From contig CBKZAG010000003.1 of assembly GCA_966692625.1 (NCBI GenBank), forward strand, positions 1-42,120: a stretch of DNA of 42,120 bases, given 5' to 3'. The translations under genes and the position numbers were made by a program. This document shows positions 31,521 to 38,775 of this stretch, in pieces. This DNA comes from CAMLOF01 sp966692625. GTDB lineage: Bacteria > Pseudomonadota > Gammaproteobacteria > Burkholderiales > Burkholderiaceae_C. The notes under the pieces are model-generated. The model saw nothing but the letters and a program-made list of their open reading frames with translations. It was not told the origin of the DNA and searched no databases. Position 1 is the first letter of the stretch, and every line of letters begins with the position of its first letter.

Positions 31521-32348
31521 TCAGGCGGCCTTTTCCACGTGGGCCTGGCGGGTGTACAGGAAGTCGATCACGGCTTTGCGGTACTGCAGGTAGGCTGGGT
31601 CTTCGGCCAGCTCCACACGGTTGCGCGGGCGCGGTAGCGCCACCGGCAGCACCTCGCCAATGGTGGCGGCAGGGCCGTTGGTCATCATCACGATCTTGTC
31701 GGCCAGCAGCACGGCTTCGTCCACGTCGTGGGTCACCATCACCACCGTGCTCTGCGTGCGCGCCACAATCTCCAGCAACTCGTCCTGCAGCTTGGCGCGG
31801 GTCAGGGCGTCCAGCGCGCCAAAGGGCTCGTCCATCAGCAGCACCTTGGGCTCCATGGCCAGGGCGCGGGCAATGCCCACGCGTTGCTTCATGCCGCCAG
31901 AGATTTCGCCAGGGCGTTTCTGCGCGGCATGGGTCAGGCCCACCAGTTCCAGTGCGGCGTGGGTGCGCGCGGTCAGTTGCGCCTTGTTCTCGGCCGCGGC
32001 ACCGGTGCTTTTCGACGCTGCGCCAAAGACGCGCTCCACACCCAGGTAGACGTTCTCGAAGCAGGTCAGCCACGGCAGCAGCGAGTGGTTCTGGAACACC
32101 ACCGCACGTTCCGGTCCAGGCCCCGAAATCTCGCGCCCGGCACACAGCAGCACGCCATCGGTGGGCGTGGTGAGCCCGGCAATCAGGTTGAGCAGCGTGG
32201 ACTTGCCGCAGCCCGAGTGGCCGATCAGCGCCACAAACTCGCCCTTGGCAATGTTCAGGTGGATGTCGCGCAGCGCGGGGAACAGGCCCTTCTTGGTCTT
32301 GAACGTCTGCGCCACGCCCTGGATGTCGATGTACTTTGCGTCGCTCAT
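31521..32348 (-). CDS. nrtD: Nitrate ABC transporter ATP-binding protein
   Basis: A 275-residue cytoplasmic ATPase of the nitrate/sulfonate/taurine importer family. Walker A is 'GHSGCGKST' (about 43-51), the Q-loop is 'VVFQNHSLLPWLT', the signature is 'ISGGMKQRVGIARAL', Walker B is 'VLLMDEPFGALD', and the switch is 'MVTHDVDEA'. It lacks the fused substrate-binding domain of cyanobacterial NrtC, so a homodimer is expected. It overlaps nrtB by 4 bp. It is last in the nrtA-nrtB-nrtD operon. Confidence 0.93.
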   Translation of the reverse strand: MSDAKYIDIQGVAQTFKTKKGLFPALRDIHLNIAKGEFVALIGHSGCGKSTLLNLIAGLTTPTDGVLLCAGREISGPGPERAVVFQNHSLLPWLTCFENVYLGVERVFGAASKSTGAAAENKAQLTARTHAALELVGLTHAAQKRPGEISGGMKQRVGIARALAMEPKVLLMDEPFGALDALTRAKLQDELLEIVARTQSTVVMVTHDVDEAVLLADKIVMMTNGPAATIGEVLPVALPRPRNRVELAEDPAYLQYRKAVIDFLYTRQAHVEKAA

Positions 32349-33283
32349 GATTTCACCTCTTCAAACGTGAAGGCCGTGGCCAGCTTGATCAGGGCCATTT
32401 CCAGCAGCAGGCCCACGGTGCCGATGACGAAGATCGCCACGATGATGTTGGTGACGTTGAGGTTGTTCCACTCGTCCCACACCCAGAAGCCAATGCCCAC
32501 GCCGCCCGTCAGCATCTCGGCGGCCACGATCACCAGCCACGCGGTGCCCACCGCCAGGCGCACACCCGTCAGCATGTAGGGCAGCACGGCGGGGAACAGG
32601 ATCTTGGTCACGATCTTCCACTCGCTCAGGTTCAGCACACGGGCCACGTTCATGTAGTCCTGTGGCACGCGCTGCACACCCACGGCGGTGTTGATCACCA
32701 TCGGCCAGATCGAGCAGATGAAGATGGTCCAGATGGCTGCCGGGTTGGCACCCTTGAACACCAGCAGGCCAATGGGCAGCCACGCCAGTGGCGACACTGG
32801 CCGCAGCAGGCTGATGAGCGGGTTGAACATGTGGCTGAGGAAGCCAAAGCGCCCAATCATGAAGCCCAGCGGAATGCCCACCGCCGCCGCCAAGCCAAAG
32901 CCCATGGCCACGCGCTGCAGCGACATCAGGACGTTCCAGCCCACGCCCTGGTCGTTGGGGCCGTTGCGGTAGAACGGGTCCGAGAAGATCTGCACCGCCT
33001 GCTTGCCCGTTTCCAGTGGCGACGGGATGCTGCTGCCCGTGGACACCGACACCAGGTACCACACGCCGATCAACAGCAGCAAGCCGAGCACTGGCGGCAC
33101 CACCCGCTGGGCCAGCTCAGTCAGATCGATCAAAGGGGCTTTGCGGGCAACCGTCTGTGGCGGTATTGGCGCGGGTTTGCTGCCAGTTTTGGCCGCCAGA
33201 GCCTGGGCCATGGTGGCGGGCTTCGCCGTGGTCGCCACTGGGGCGGCCGCCTCCAGCGGTGAATGAAAGACTGCGCTGACCAT
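32345..33283 (-). CDS. nrtB: Nitrate ABC transporter permease
   Basis: A 312-residue inner-membrane permease. The first 75 residues are Ala/Pro-rich and probably cytoplasmic. About six membrane helices follow, beginning 'VVPPVLGLLLLIGVWYLV'. The ATPase-coupling EAA-type loop is around 'VPQDYMNVARVLNLSEWKIV'. The ATG at 33283 has AAGGAGT 8 bp upstream; an in-frame GTG nine bases earlier would sit on that ribosome-binding site. It starts 12 bp after nrtA and overlaps nrtD by 4 bp. Confidence 0.93.
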   Translation of the reverse strand: MVSAVFHSPLEAAAPVATTAKPATMAQALAAKTGSKPAPIPPQTVARKAPLIDLTELAQRVVPPVLGLLLLIGVWYLVSVSTGSSIPSPLETGKQAVQIFSDPFYRNGPNDQGVGWNVLMSLQRVAMGFGLAAAVGIPLGFMIGRFGFLSHMFNPLISLLRPVSPLAWLPIGLLVFKGANPAAIWTIFICSIWPMVINTAVGVQRVPQDYMNVARVLNLSEWKIVTKILFPAVLPYMLTGVRLAVGTAWLVIVAAEMLTGGVGIGFWVWDEWNNLNVTNIIVAIFVIGTVGLLLEMALIKLATAFTFEEVKS

Positions 33284-33295
33284 GTTGTCCACTCC

Positions 33296-34588
33296 TTAAA
33301 CCTTGACCTTGAAGCCGTCGGCGTATTTCGCCGGGTCCTTGCCGTCCCACACCACGCCGTCCACCAGCTTGTGGGAGCGCATCTCGCTCTTGGGCAGCGG
33401 TGTCTTGCTGGCCGTGGCGGCCTGTTTGTAGATGTCGATGCGGTTGATGGCCTTGGCTACCCCCAGGTAGTCGGGGTGGTCCTTCAGCAAGCCCCAGCGC
33501 TTGTGCTGTGTCAGGAACCACATGCCGTCGCTCAGGTAGGGGAAGTTCACCGCTCCATCGTTGTAGAACTTCATGTGGTTCGGGTCGTCCCAGGTCTTGC
33601 CCATGCCGTCCTGGTAGCGGCCCAGAATGCGCTGGTTGATCGCGTCCACGCTGGTGTTCACGTACGCGCGGTCGGCAATCGTCTCGGCCATCTTCAGCTT
33701 ATTCTGCAGGCCAGCGTCAATCCACTTGCCCGCTTCCAGAATGGCAGCTGTCACGGCGCGCGCCGTGTTGGGGTACTTCTGCACGAATTCGGCCGTTGTG
33801 CCCAGCACCTTTTCGGGGTGGTCTTGCCAGATGGCCTGTGTCGTGGAGGCAGTGATGCCAATGCCGTCCATGATGGCGCGGTGGTTCCAGGGCTCACCCA
33901 CGCAGAAACCGTCCATGTTGCCCACGCGCATGTTGGCCACCATCTGCGGCGGCGGTACGGTGATCACCTTGGCATCCTTTATCGGGTTGATGCCGTGCGC
34001 CGCCAGCCAGTAGTAGATCCACATGGCGTGGGTGCCGGTAGGGAAGGTCTGGGCGAAGGTGTATTCACGCTTGTCCGTCTGCATCAGCTTGGCCAGGCTG
34101 GCACCGTCCACGGCCCCCTTGTCTGCCAGCTTCTTGCTCAGCGTGATGGCCTGGCCGTTGTGGTTCAGGTTCATCAGCACGGCCATGTCTTTCTTGGGGC
34201 CGGCCGTGCCCAGGTGCACACCGTAGATCAGGCCGTAAAGCACGTGGGCAAAGTCCAGCTCGCCGTTGACCAGCTTGTCGCGCACGCCGGGCCAGCTTGC
34301 TTCCTTGGTGGGAACGATCTTGACGCCGTATTTCTGGTCGATGCCCAACACCGACGCCATCACCACGCTGGCGCAGTCCGTCAGCGGGATGAAACCGATC
34401 TTCACTTCCTTCTTTTCGGGAGCATCCGAGCCCGCAGCCCAAACGCCATGGTGCCCCAGGGTGGAGAACAAGGCCGCGCCAGCCAGCGCGCCCCCTTTCT
34501 TGATGAGCTCGCGCCGGCCGGGTTGCTCGACGGCAGTTTCGGCACGTGTTTCTGTGGCGCTGGCGGTGGAAGGGATGGCTTGGCTCAT
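33296..34588 (-). CDS. nrtA: Nitrate-binding protein of ABC importer, Tat-exported
   Basis: A 430-residue periplasmic binding protein of the NrtA/CmpA family. A twin-arginine signal, 'RRELIKKGGALAGAALFS', lies at about residues 24-41, so folded export by Tat is expected. The mature domain has the NrtA features 'VKIGFIPLTDCASVVMA', 'TKEASWPGVRDKLVNGELD' and 'GTHAMWIYYWLAAHGI'. The ATG at 34588 is preceded by TAGGAG at 9 bp. It is first in the operon and lies behind a leader of about 140 bases with two ANTAR-type hairpins and a terminator. Confidence 0.95.
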   Translation of the reverse strand: MSQAIPSTASATETRAETAVEQPGRRELIKKGGALAGAALFSTLGHHGVWAAGSDAPEKKEVKIGFIPLTDCASVVMASVLGIDQKYGVKIVPTKEASWPGVRDKLVNGELDFAHVLYGLIYGVHLGTAGPKKDMAVLMNLNHNGQAITLSKKLADKGAVDGASLAKLMQTDKREYTFAQTFPTGTHAMWIYYWLAAHGINPIKDAKVITVPPPQMVANMRVGNMDGFCVGEPWNHRAIMDGIGITASTTQAIWQDHPEKVLGTTAEFVQKYPNTARAVTAAILEAGKWIDAGLQNKLKMAETIADRAYVNTSVDAINQRILGRYQDGMGKTWDDPNHMKFYNDGAVNFPYLSDGMWFLTQHKRWGLLKDHPDYLGVAKAINRIDIYKQAATASKTPLPKSEMRSHKLVDGVVWDGKDPAKYADGFKVKV

Positions 34589-34613
34589 GGCAACTCCTAG
34601 ACAAACATTGACC

Positions 34614-34673
34614 AAAAACAAAAACGGCGGCCATCACGGCGCCTGCGTTGGCAGGCGGGTGATGGACGCCGTT
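34614..34673 (-). terminator. Intrinsic terminator (attenuator) in the nrtA leader
   Basis: In the RNA three stem blocks stack: AACGGCG with CGCCGTT, CCATCAC with GTGATGG, and GCCTGC with GCAGGC around a CAAC loop. T residues in the form TTTTTGTTTTT follow at once. It ends about 26 bases before the nrtA start codon, so it would stop transcription before the operon unless prevented. Its 5' arm contains the loop and 3' arm of leader hairpin 2, so the two structures exclude each other. Confidence 0.9.
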
Positions 34674-34677
34674 GTCC
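34664..34677 (-). promoter_or_regulatory. nrtA leader hairpin 2, ANTAR-type, overlapping the terminator
   Basis: GGAC-AACGGC-GTCC: a 4-bp stem with the hexaloop AACGGC (A1, G4). The loop and the 3' arm (34664-34673) are the outer 5' arm of the terminator at 34614-34673. Stabilising this hairpin would open the terminator, the mechanism described for ANTAR proteins such as NasR and EutV. Confidence 0.78.
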
Positions 34678-34700
34678 GGGGGTGTCGTATCAGGACACAA

Positions 34701-34726
34701 GGTTGGCGCCGCCGTTGGCCCAAACC
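34701..34726 (-). promoter_or_regulatory. nrtA leader hairpin 1, ANTAR-type
   Basis: A 10-position stem with two mismatches (T-C and G-G) closes on GCC-AACGGC-GGC. The hexaloop has A1 and G4 and is identical to that of hairpin 2. It begins about 4 bases after the predicted transcription start (34730), with 23 bases between the two hairpins. A further small hairpin, GTGTC-CTGATAC-GACAC (34682-34698), sits between them. Confidence 0.75.
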
Positions 34727-34741
34727 GTCGATGGGGTTAAA

Positions 34742-34756
34742 GCACCTTCCGTGCCA
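34742..34756 (-). promoter_or_regulatory. Sigma-54 promoter of nrtABD
   Basis: TGGCACGGAAGGTGC on the minus strand has a perfect TGGCACG -24 element, and GC exactly 10 bp after GG. Predicted initiation is near 34730. The nasR stop codon is 140 bp upstream, so nrtA has its own promoter although nasR is on the same strand. Confidence 0.85.
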
Positions 34757-34835
34757 GCTTTTTGCAGTGGCCTATCGGGCACATCTGCATATGCGCCGCG
34801 TCCAATGGGCCTCGGCGGCTCAAGCTGTGTCCAGC

Positions 34836-34871
34836 ATGGTGCACGGCCTGGCAATTGGCGCAGATGGTGCA
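34836..34871 (-). promoter_or_regulatory. Pair of NtrC-like sites upstream of nrtA
   Basis: Two copies of the half-site TGCACCAT (minus strand, 34864-34871 and 34836-34843) begin 28 bp apart. The promoter-proximal copy continues GC-TGG, keeping part of the second half of the NtrC dyad. Read as 17-bp sites they centre near -105 and -133, close to the enhancer positions known for glnA. The second halves are degenerate, so binding is inferred. Confidence 0.55.
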
Positions 34872-34897
34872 CCGCAGCAGTGCTGCCGTGCGCGTCT

Positions 34898-36169
34898 TCA
34901 GCGCAGACGGGCGGGCAACACCTCGGCCATGGACAGCACCGCCTCTGCCACCTCCACCAGCCGACGCCCCTGGTTCATGGCCATCTGCCGCATCGTGCGG
35001 TGCGCGTCTTCCTCGCTCAACTGGCGGTGCGCCATCAGCAGGCCCTTGGCACGTTCAATCACCTTGCGCTCGTTCAGGCTGGCGCGCACGGTGTCCAGTT
35101 CCTCTTCCATCTTCTGCAGCCGGTGCGCCTGGGCGTGCAGCAAGTCCAGCACTCCGCGGTCCAGTTGCGAACCCAACGGGCGAACCGGCGCCTGGGCCGC
35201 CAGCGTCTCAGGCTCTTCAAAGAAGGTGGCCTGCATTTCGGGGGCAACGGCAGATTCGTTCAACGTGGCTTGCACACGCTCCAGGTTGTCCAGTTCCAGT
35301 CTGGCTTGCGCAAGCTTTCTGTCGCACAGCGTCTGCAGCGCTTGCGACAGGTGCATCTCCACGGTGCGCATGGCATCAATGCGGGCACTGCACCCCTCAA
35401 ACCATGGCGCGCTCCAGGCTGTGTTGAGCGGTCCACCGTCGGCGCTCGTGCACAACACCCGCCGCATGCGTTCGAGTTCGGCCGCCAGATGTGCGGACAG
35501 GCTGCTGTCCCAAAGTGCGCGCGTTTCGGGGTCGGCGAAATCGGCGAACACCGCCAGACACTGCTCCTGCGAATCGATCAGCCGCATCAGCCGCTGTTGC
35601 TGCCGAGCGTCGGCGCGCCCGGCGGCGAACATGGCAGCGCCCGTGGCGCGTTCCTGCCCCACGAACTCCTTGCCCTGCATGAAGTTGAACAAGCTGACCA
35701 GCAGGCGGGACACATCGGGGTCGGTGGCCGTGTCGGCGGCCTCGAACACCACCGCCAGCAAGCCAGCCACCAGTTGCACGTAGGCGGCGGTGGCGCGCGG
35801 GGCGTCCCAGCGTTGGCTGTCCACCTGCCTGCGCAGGGCTGGCAGGGCGTCCAGCCCCTGCAGGACGTAGGCAATGCGGCTGAACAGCCGTGCGCCGTTG
35901 GTCATGCCTTGGGGTTCGATGTTGAGCGTGTCAAAGCAGGTGCGCAGGGTGGTTTCGGTGGCTGTGCTGGCCAACAGCTGTTCCTGGCGCAAGGCGCTGG
36001 CGTGTGCACCGCCCGAGCCAAGGAAAAGGTTTGTCAACCCGCGCTCACGCTGCAGGTCGTGGATCATGCGGGCGGTGGTGTCCACCAGCACGCTGGTCTG
36101 CGCCAGTTGGCGCAGATCGGCGATCTCACAGCGCTTGGCCGCGACCAGGAAGCACAAACCCGTTTTCAT
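34898..36169 (-). CDS. nasR: NasR: NIT nitrate/nitrite sensor with ANTAR antiterminator domain
   Basis: A 423-residue soluble regulator. The N-terminal NIT domain shows its hallmark helix 'IHDLQRERGLTNLFLGSG' at about residues 36-53 and extends to about 290. The C-terminal ANTAR domain is at about 350-415 ('ERKVIERAKGLLMAHRQLSEED' region and 'AHRTMRQMAMNQGRRLVEV'). In Klebsiella NasR binds nitrate or nitrite and then the leader RNA of the nas operon, preventing termination. The ATG at 36169 is preferred to a TTG at 36208, because the sigma-54 start falls near 36190 and AAAGGTGG precedes this ATG. It is transcribed toward nrtA, whose leader fits its known target layout. Confidence 0.93.
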   Translation of the reverse strand: MKTGLCFLVAAKRCEIADLRQLAQTSVLVDTTARMIHDLQRERGLTNLFLGSGGAHASALRQEQLLASTATETTLRTCFDTLNIEPQGMTNGARLFSRIAYVLQGLDALPALRRQVDSQRWDAPRATAAYVQLVAGLLAVVFEAADTATDPDVSRLLVSLFNFMQGKEFVGQERATGAAMFAAGRADARQQQRLMRLIDSQEQCLAVFADFADPETRALWDSSLSAHLAAELERMRRVLCTSADGGPLNTAWSAPWFEGCSARIDAMRTVEMHLSQALQTLCDRKLAQARLELDNLERVQATLNESAVAPEMQATFFEEPETLAAQAPVRPLGSQLDRGVLDLLHAQAHRLQKMEEELDTVRASLNERKVIERAKGLLMAHRQLSEEDAHRTMRQMAMNQGRRLVEVAEAVLSMAEVLPARLR

Positions 36170-36201
36170 CTCTTGAATATCCACCTTTCGGGAGCCTATC
36201 A

Positions 36202-36216
36202 GCAACAAACGTGCCT
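36202..36216 (-). promoter_or_regulatory. Sigma-54 promoter of nasR
   Basis: AGGCACGTTTGTTGC on the minus strand, with GG-N10-GC and T after GC, is a close match. Predicted initiation is near 36190, leaving a 21-base leader with no room for an attenuator. nasR would then respond to nitrogen status but not to its own antitermination. No clear NtrC dyad is seen upstream, which is inside or near tsaD. Confidence 0.75.
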
Positions 36217-36223
36217 TGCCCCT

Positions 36224-36243
36224 GCCGTTGGGCTGGCAACGGC
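36224..36243. repeat. Inverted repeat between nasR and tsaD
   Basis: GCCGTTG and CAACGGC are perfect 7-bp arms around a 6-bp centre, ending 20 bp before the tsaD ATG and just upstream of the nasR -24 element. It could bind a regulator of either divergent gene or form a hairpin in the tsaD leader. There is no T-run. Confidence 0.45.
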
Positions 36244-36263
36244 GCGGCGCTTACACTCCGCGC

Positions 36264-37307
36264 ATGCTGATTTTGGGTATCGAATCCTCCTGCGACGAAA
36301 CCGGTGTGGCCCTGGTAGACGCCTCTGGCACGGCCACGCCCAAGCTGCTGGGCCATGCCTTGCACAGCCAGATTGAAATGCACCAGGCTTATGGCGGCGT
36401 GGTGCCCGAGCTGGCCAGCCGCGACCACATCCGCCGCGTGCTGCCGTTGACCTCTGCCGCACTTTCCCAGGCGGGACGCAGCTTGCAAGACGTGGATTTG
36501 GTGGCCTACACGCGCGGGCCCGGCTTGGCAGGGGCCTTGCTCGTGGGCGCGGGTGTGGCCTGCGCCATGGCTGCCGCGCTGGGCAAACCCACCCTGGGCG
36601 TGCACCACCTTGAAGGGCACCTGCTCTCGCCCTTCCTCAGCGCCGATCCGCCTGAATTCCCCTTCATCGCACTGCTCGTGTCTGGCGGGCACACTCAGCT
36701 CATGCGTGTGGATGGTGTCGGCCAGTACCAGCTGCTGGGCGAAACCATCGACGACGCCGCTGGCGAAGCCTTTGACAAATCGGCCAAGCTGCTCGGGCTG
36801 GGTTACCCAGGTGGGCCTGCGCTGTCCCGTTTGGCACAGCAGGGCGATCCACAGGCCTTCAAGCTGCCTCGCCCCCTGCTTCACAGTGGCGACTTGGACT
36901 TCTCTTTCGCCGGGCTCAAGACGGCGGTATTGACCCAGGCCAAGAAGCTGGGTGATGACCTGCCGCTGCGCCGGGCCGACCTGGCGGCGTCCACGCAGGC
37001 GGCCATCGTTGAAGTGCTGGTGAAAAAGGCGCTGGCGGCCGTGAGCCAGTCGGGGTTGCGTCGGCTGGTGGTGGCAGGTGGCGTGGGTGCCAACAGCCTG
37101 CTGCGCGAGCAGTTGAACCAGGCCTGTGCCAAGCGCGGCGTTCGGGTGCATTACCCCGAGTTGCACCTGTGTACTGACAATGGCGCCATGATCGCCCTGG
37201 CCGCCGGTCTGCGTGTGCAGTCTGGCCAGCTGCAGCCATCTTCCGGCTACGGTTTCGACGTCAAACCCCGTTGGCCACTGGCTGACTTGTCTCAGGCCGT
37301 GCAGTAA
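36264..37307 (+). CDS. tsaD: tRNA N6-threonylcarbamoyladenosine transferase TsaD
   Basis: A 347-residue ASKHA-fold enzyme that transfers threonylcarbamoyl to A37 of ANN-reading tRNAs, with TsaB, TsaE and TsaC. The start 'MLILGIESSCDETGVALVD' is diagnostic. The metal-binding motif is 'VHHLEGHLLSP', and 'LVSGGHTQLM' and 'VAGGVGANSLLR' form the nucleotide-binding part. The ATG at 36264 matches the family amino end; an in-frame ATG 48 bp upstream lies in the divergent promoter region. The ribosome-binding site is weak. It is an essential housekeeping gene and marks the right border of the nitrate locus. Confidence 0.97.
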   Translation: MLILGIESSCDETGVALVDASGTATPKLLGHALHSQIEMHQAYGGVVPELASRDHIRRVLPLTSAALSQAGRSLQDVDLVAYTRGPGLAGALLVGAGVACAMAAALGKPTLGVHHLEGHLLSPFLSADPPEFPFIALLVSGGHTQLMRVDGVGQYQLLGETIDDAAGEAFDKSAKLLGLGYPGGPALSRLAQQGDPQAFKLPRPLLHSGDLDFSFAGLKTAVLTQAKKLGDDLPLRRADLAASTQAAIVEVLVKKALAAVSQSGLRRLVVAGGVGANSLLREQLNQACAKRGVRVHYPELHLCTDNGAMIALAAGLRVQSGQLQPSSGYGFDVKPRWPLADLSQAVQ

Positions 37308-37331
37308 ACTGGCGCACCTTTTTTGTTTTGA

Positions 37332-37347
37332 TGTCGCATATGTGACA
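37332..37347. promoter_or_regulatory. Near-palindrome upstream of the ABC substrate-binding gene
   Basis: TGTCGCATATGTGACA is a 16-bp dyad with one mismatched pair, 48 bp before the start codon. It has a CRP/FNR-like outline (TGT-N10-ACA) but not a full match to either consensus. A hairpin ACAC-type repeat follows near 37347-37362. The regulator is unknown. Confidence 0.3.
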
Positions 37348-37394
37348 CCACACGGGTTGTGTCGAAACCCCTTCGGGCTTCCAAGAGCATCACC

Positions 37395-38726
37395 ATGAAA
37401 CTGCTGTCTTCCATGACGCGTCTTGCTACGCGTACCCTGCGTGTTGTCTCGCGCGGCAGCGCCCTGGCCGCCATCGCGTCAATGGCCTGCATCGGCATGG
37501 CATCTGCCAACACCACGCCTGCGGGCGCCCCCATTCGCCTGGCCCTTATCGAAGGCCTGTCCGGCCCGCTGGCCAACACAGGTGAAGCGGTGTTCCGCAA
37601 CCTGGTCTGGGCCACCGAACGCGTCAACGCCCGTGGCGGCGTGCGCTTGCCCGGCGGTGCACGGCCGCTCTTGGTCGAGCGTTTCGACAGCAAAGGCCAG
37701 ACCGAAGAGGCTCTTTCCTCCTTGCGCGCCGCCGTGGACGCCGACATCCGCATCGTCATGCAGGGCAACTCCTCGGCCGCCGCCGCCGCCCTCATCGACG
37801 CCATCAACAAGCACAACGAGCGCGACCCGTCGCGCCAGGTGCTGTTCCTCAACTACTCGGCGGTCGACCCCATCCTCACCAACGAAAAGTGCAGCTTCTG
37901 GCATTTTCGCTTCGACGCTCATGCCGACATGCGCATGGCCGCGCTGATGGACGTCATCAAAGCCGATCGCGACGTGAAAAGCGTCTATCTGATCGGCCAG
38001 GACTACAGCTTTGGCCAAGCCGTGCAGCGTGAAGCCCGCCGCCAGTTGGGCCTGCAGCGCCCAGACGTCCGCATCGTGGGGGAAGAGCTGCACCCCATGG
38101 CCCGCGTCAAGGACTTCCTGCCCTACGCCACCAAGATCAAGGCCAGCGGCGCGCAGGCCGTCATCACCGGCAACTGGGGCAACGACCTGACGCTGTTGGT
38201 CAAGGCCGCGCGCGAAGTCGGCTTTGAAGGCAAGTTCTACACCTTCTACGGCAACGCCCTGGGCGCGCCCGCGGCCATCGGCGACGCTGGCATTGGCAAG
38301 GTGGTGGCCGTGGCCGACTGGTTCCCCAACGTCCCCGGCGCCGAATCCAAGGCGTTCTACGAGAGCTTCCGCGTCCGCTTCCCTCGCCCGGCAGACGACT
38401 ACGTCCACATGCGCATGCAGCTGATGATCGAAGCCCTGGCCCAGGCCATCGAGCGGGCTGCCGGCTCGGCGGCGGGCATGCCCTCGGCCCTGGCCATGGC
38501 CCGGGCGCTGGAATCCGCCGACGTCACGTTGGCGGGGCAGCGCCTGCGCATGCGCGCGGCCGACCACCAGGCCCAGCAGGCGCTCGTGGTGTCCGTCATG
38601 GACCGCCAGGGTGCCCCCGGTGTACCGTTCGACGTGGAAGGCTCCGGCTACGGCTTCCGCGTCATCCGCCAGCTGGCGCCCAGCGCCGCAGAACAACCCC
38701 ACAGCTGCCAGATGAACCGTCCGTGA
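37395..38726 (+). CDS. ABC transporter substrate-binding protein, branched-chain amino acid (LivJ-like) family
   Basis: A 443-residue exported protein of the type I periplasmic binding fold. A signal peptide is likely, with a long basic amino region and a hydrophobic core 'ALAAIASMACIGMASA' that ends in an A-x-A site near residue 39. The mature part has 'IRLALIEGLSGPLANTGEAV', 'VYLIGQDYSFGQAVQREAR' and 'AVITGNWGNDLTLLVKAA', typical of Leu/Ile/Val-type receptors. No permease or ATPase gene is next to it, so it is an orphan binding protein here. The ATG at 37395 is preferred over an in-frame GTG at 37359. The ligand is unknown. Confidence 0.86.
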   Translation: MKLLSSMTRLATRTLRVVSRGSALAAIASMACIGMASANTTPAGAPIRLALIEGLSGPLANTGEAVFRNLVWATERVNARGGVRLPGGARPLLVERFDSKGQTEEALSSLRAAVDADIRIVMQGNSSAAAAALIDAINKHNERDPSRQVLFLNYSAVDPILTNEKCSFWHFRFDAHADMRMAALMDVIKADRDVKSVYLIGQDYSFGQAVQREARRQLGLQRPDVRIVGEELHPMARVKDFLPYATKIKASGAQAVITGNWGNDLTLLVKAAREVGFEGKFYTFYGNALGAPAAIGDAGIGKVVAVADWFPNVPGAESKAFYESFRVRFPRPADDYVHMRMQLMIEALAQAIERAAGSAAGMPSALAMARALESADVTLAGQRLRMRAADHQAQQALVVSVMDRQGAPGVPFDVEGSGYGFRVIRQLAPSAAEQPHSCQMNRP

Positions 38727-38775
38727 CAATCGCTCGCCCATAATTGCCCCATTGTTTCCAACGAAAGGGCAGGGC

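Noticed and set aside
34737..34900. A minus-strand open frame after nasR with a striking Cys/His pattern (C-x2-C-x2-C, later C-x4-HC)
   Set aside because: It has no ATG, GTG or TTG before the first cysteines and is open only as a tail from inside nasR. The nrtA sigma-54 promoter and NtrC-like half-sites lie within it, and the cysteines come from repeated GTGCAC and TGC-containing sites.
18795..36169. The nitrate locus as a genomic island inserted at tRNA-Gly
   Set aside because: There is no integrase, no repeat of the tRNA 3' end near tsaD, and no visible change in base composition. A strong terminator directly follows the tRNA. A stable chromosomal locus is simpler.
36169..36208. A TTG at 36208 as the nasR start
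   Set aside because: The sigma-54 promoter at 36202-36216 would overlap this codon, and the predicted RNA begins downstream of it. The ATG at 36169 has a proper ribosome-binding site.
36224..36243. The GCCGTTG/CAACGGC repeat as another ANTAR target for nasR
   Set aside because: The loop read on the nasR strand is CCAGCC, without A at position 1. The repeat also lies upstream of the predicted nasR transcription start, so it is not in the RNA.
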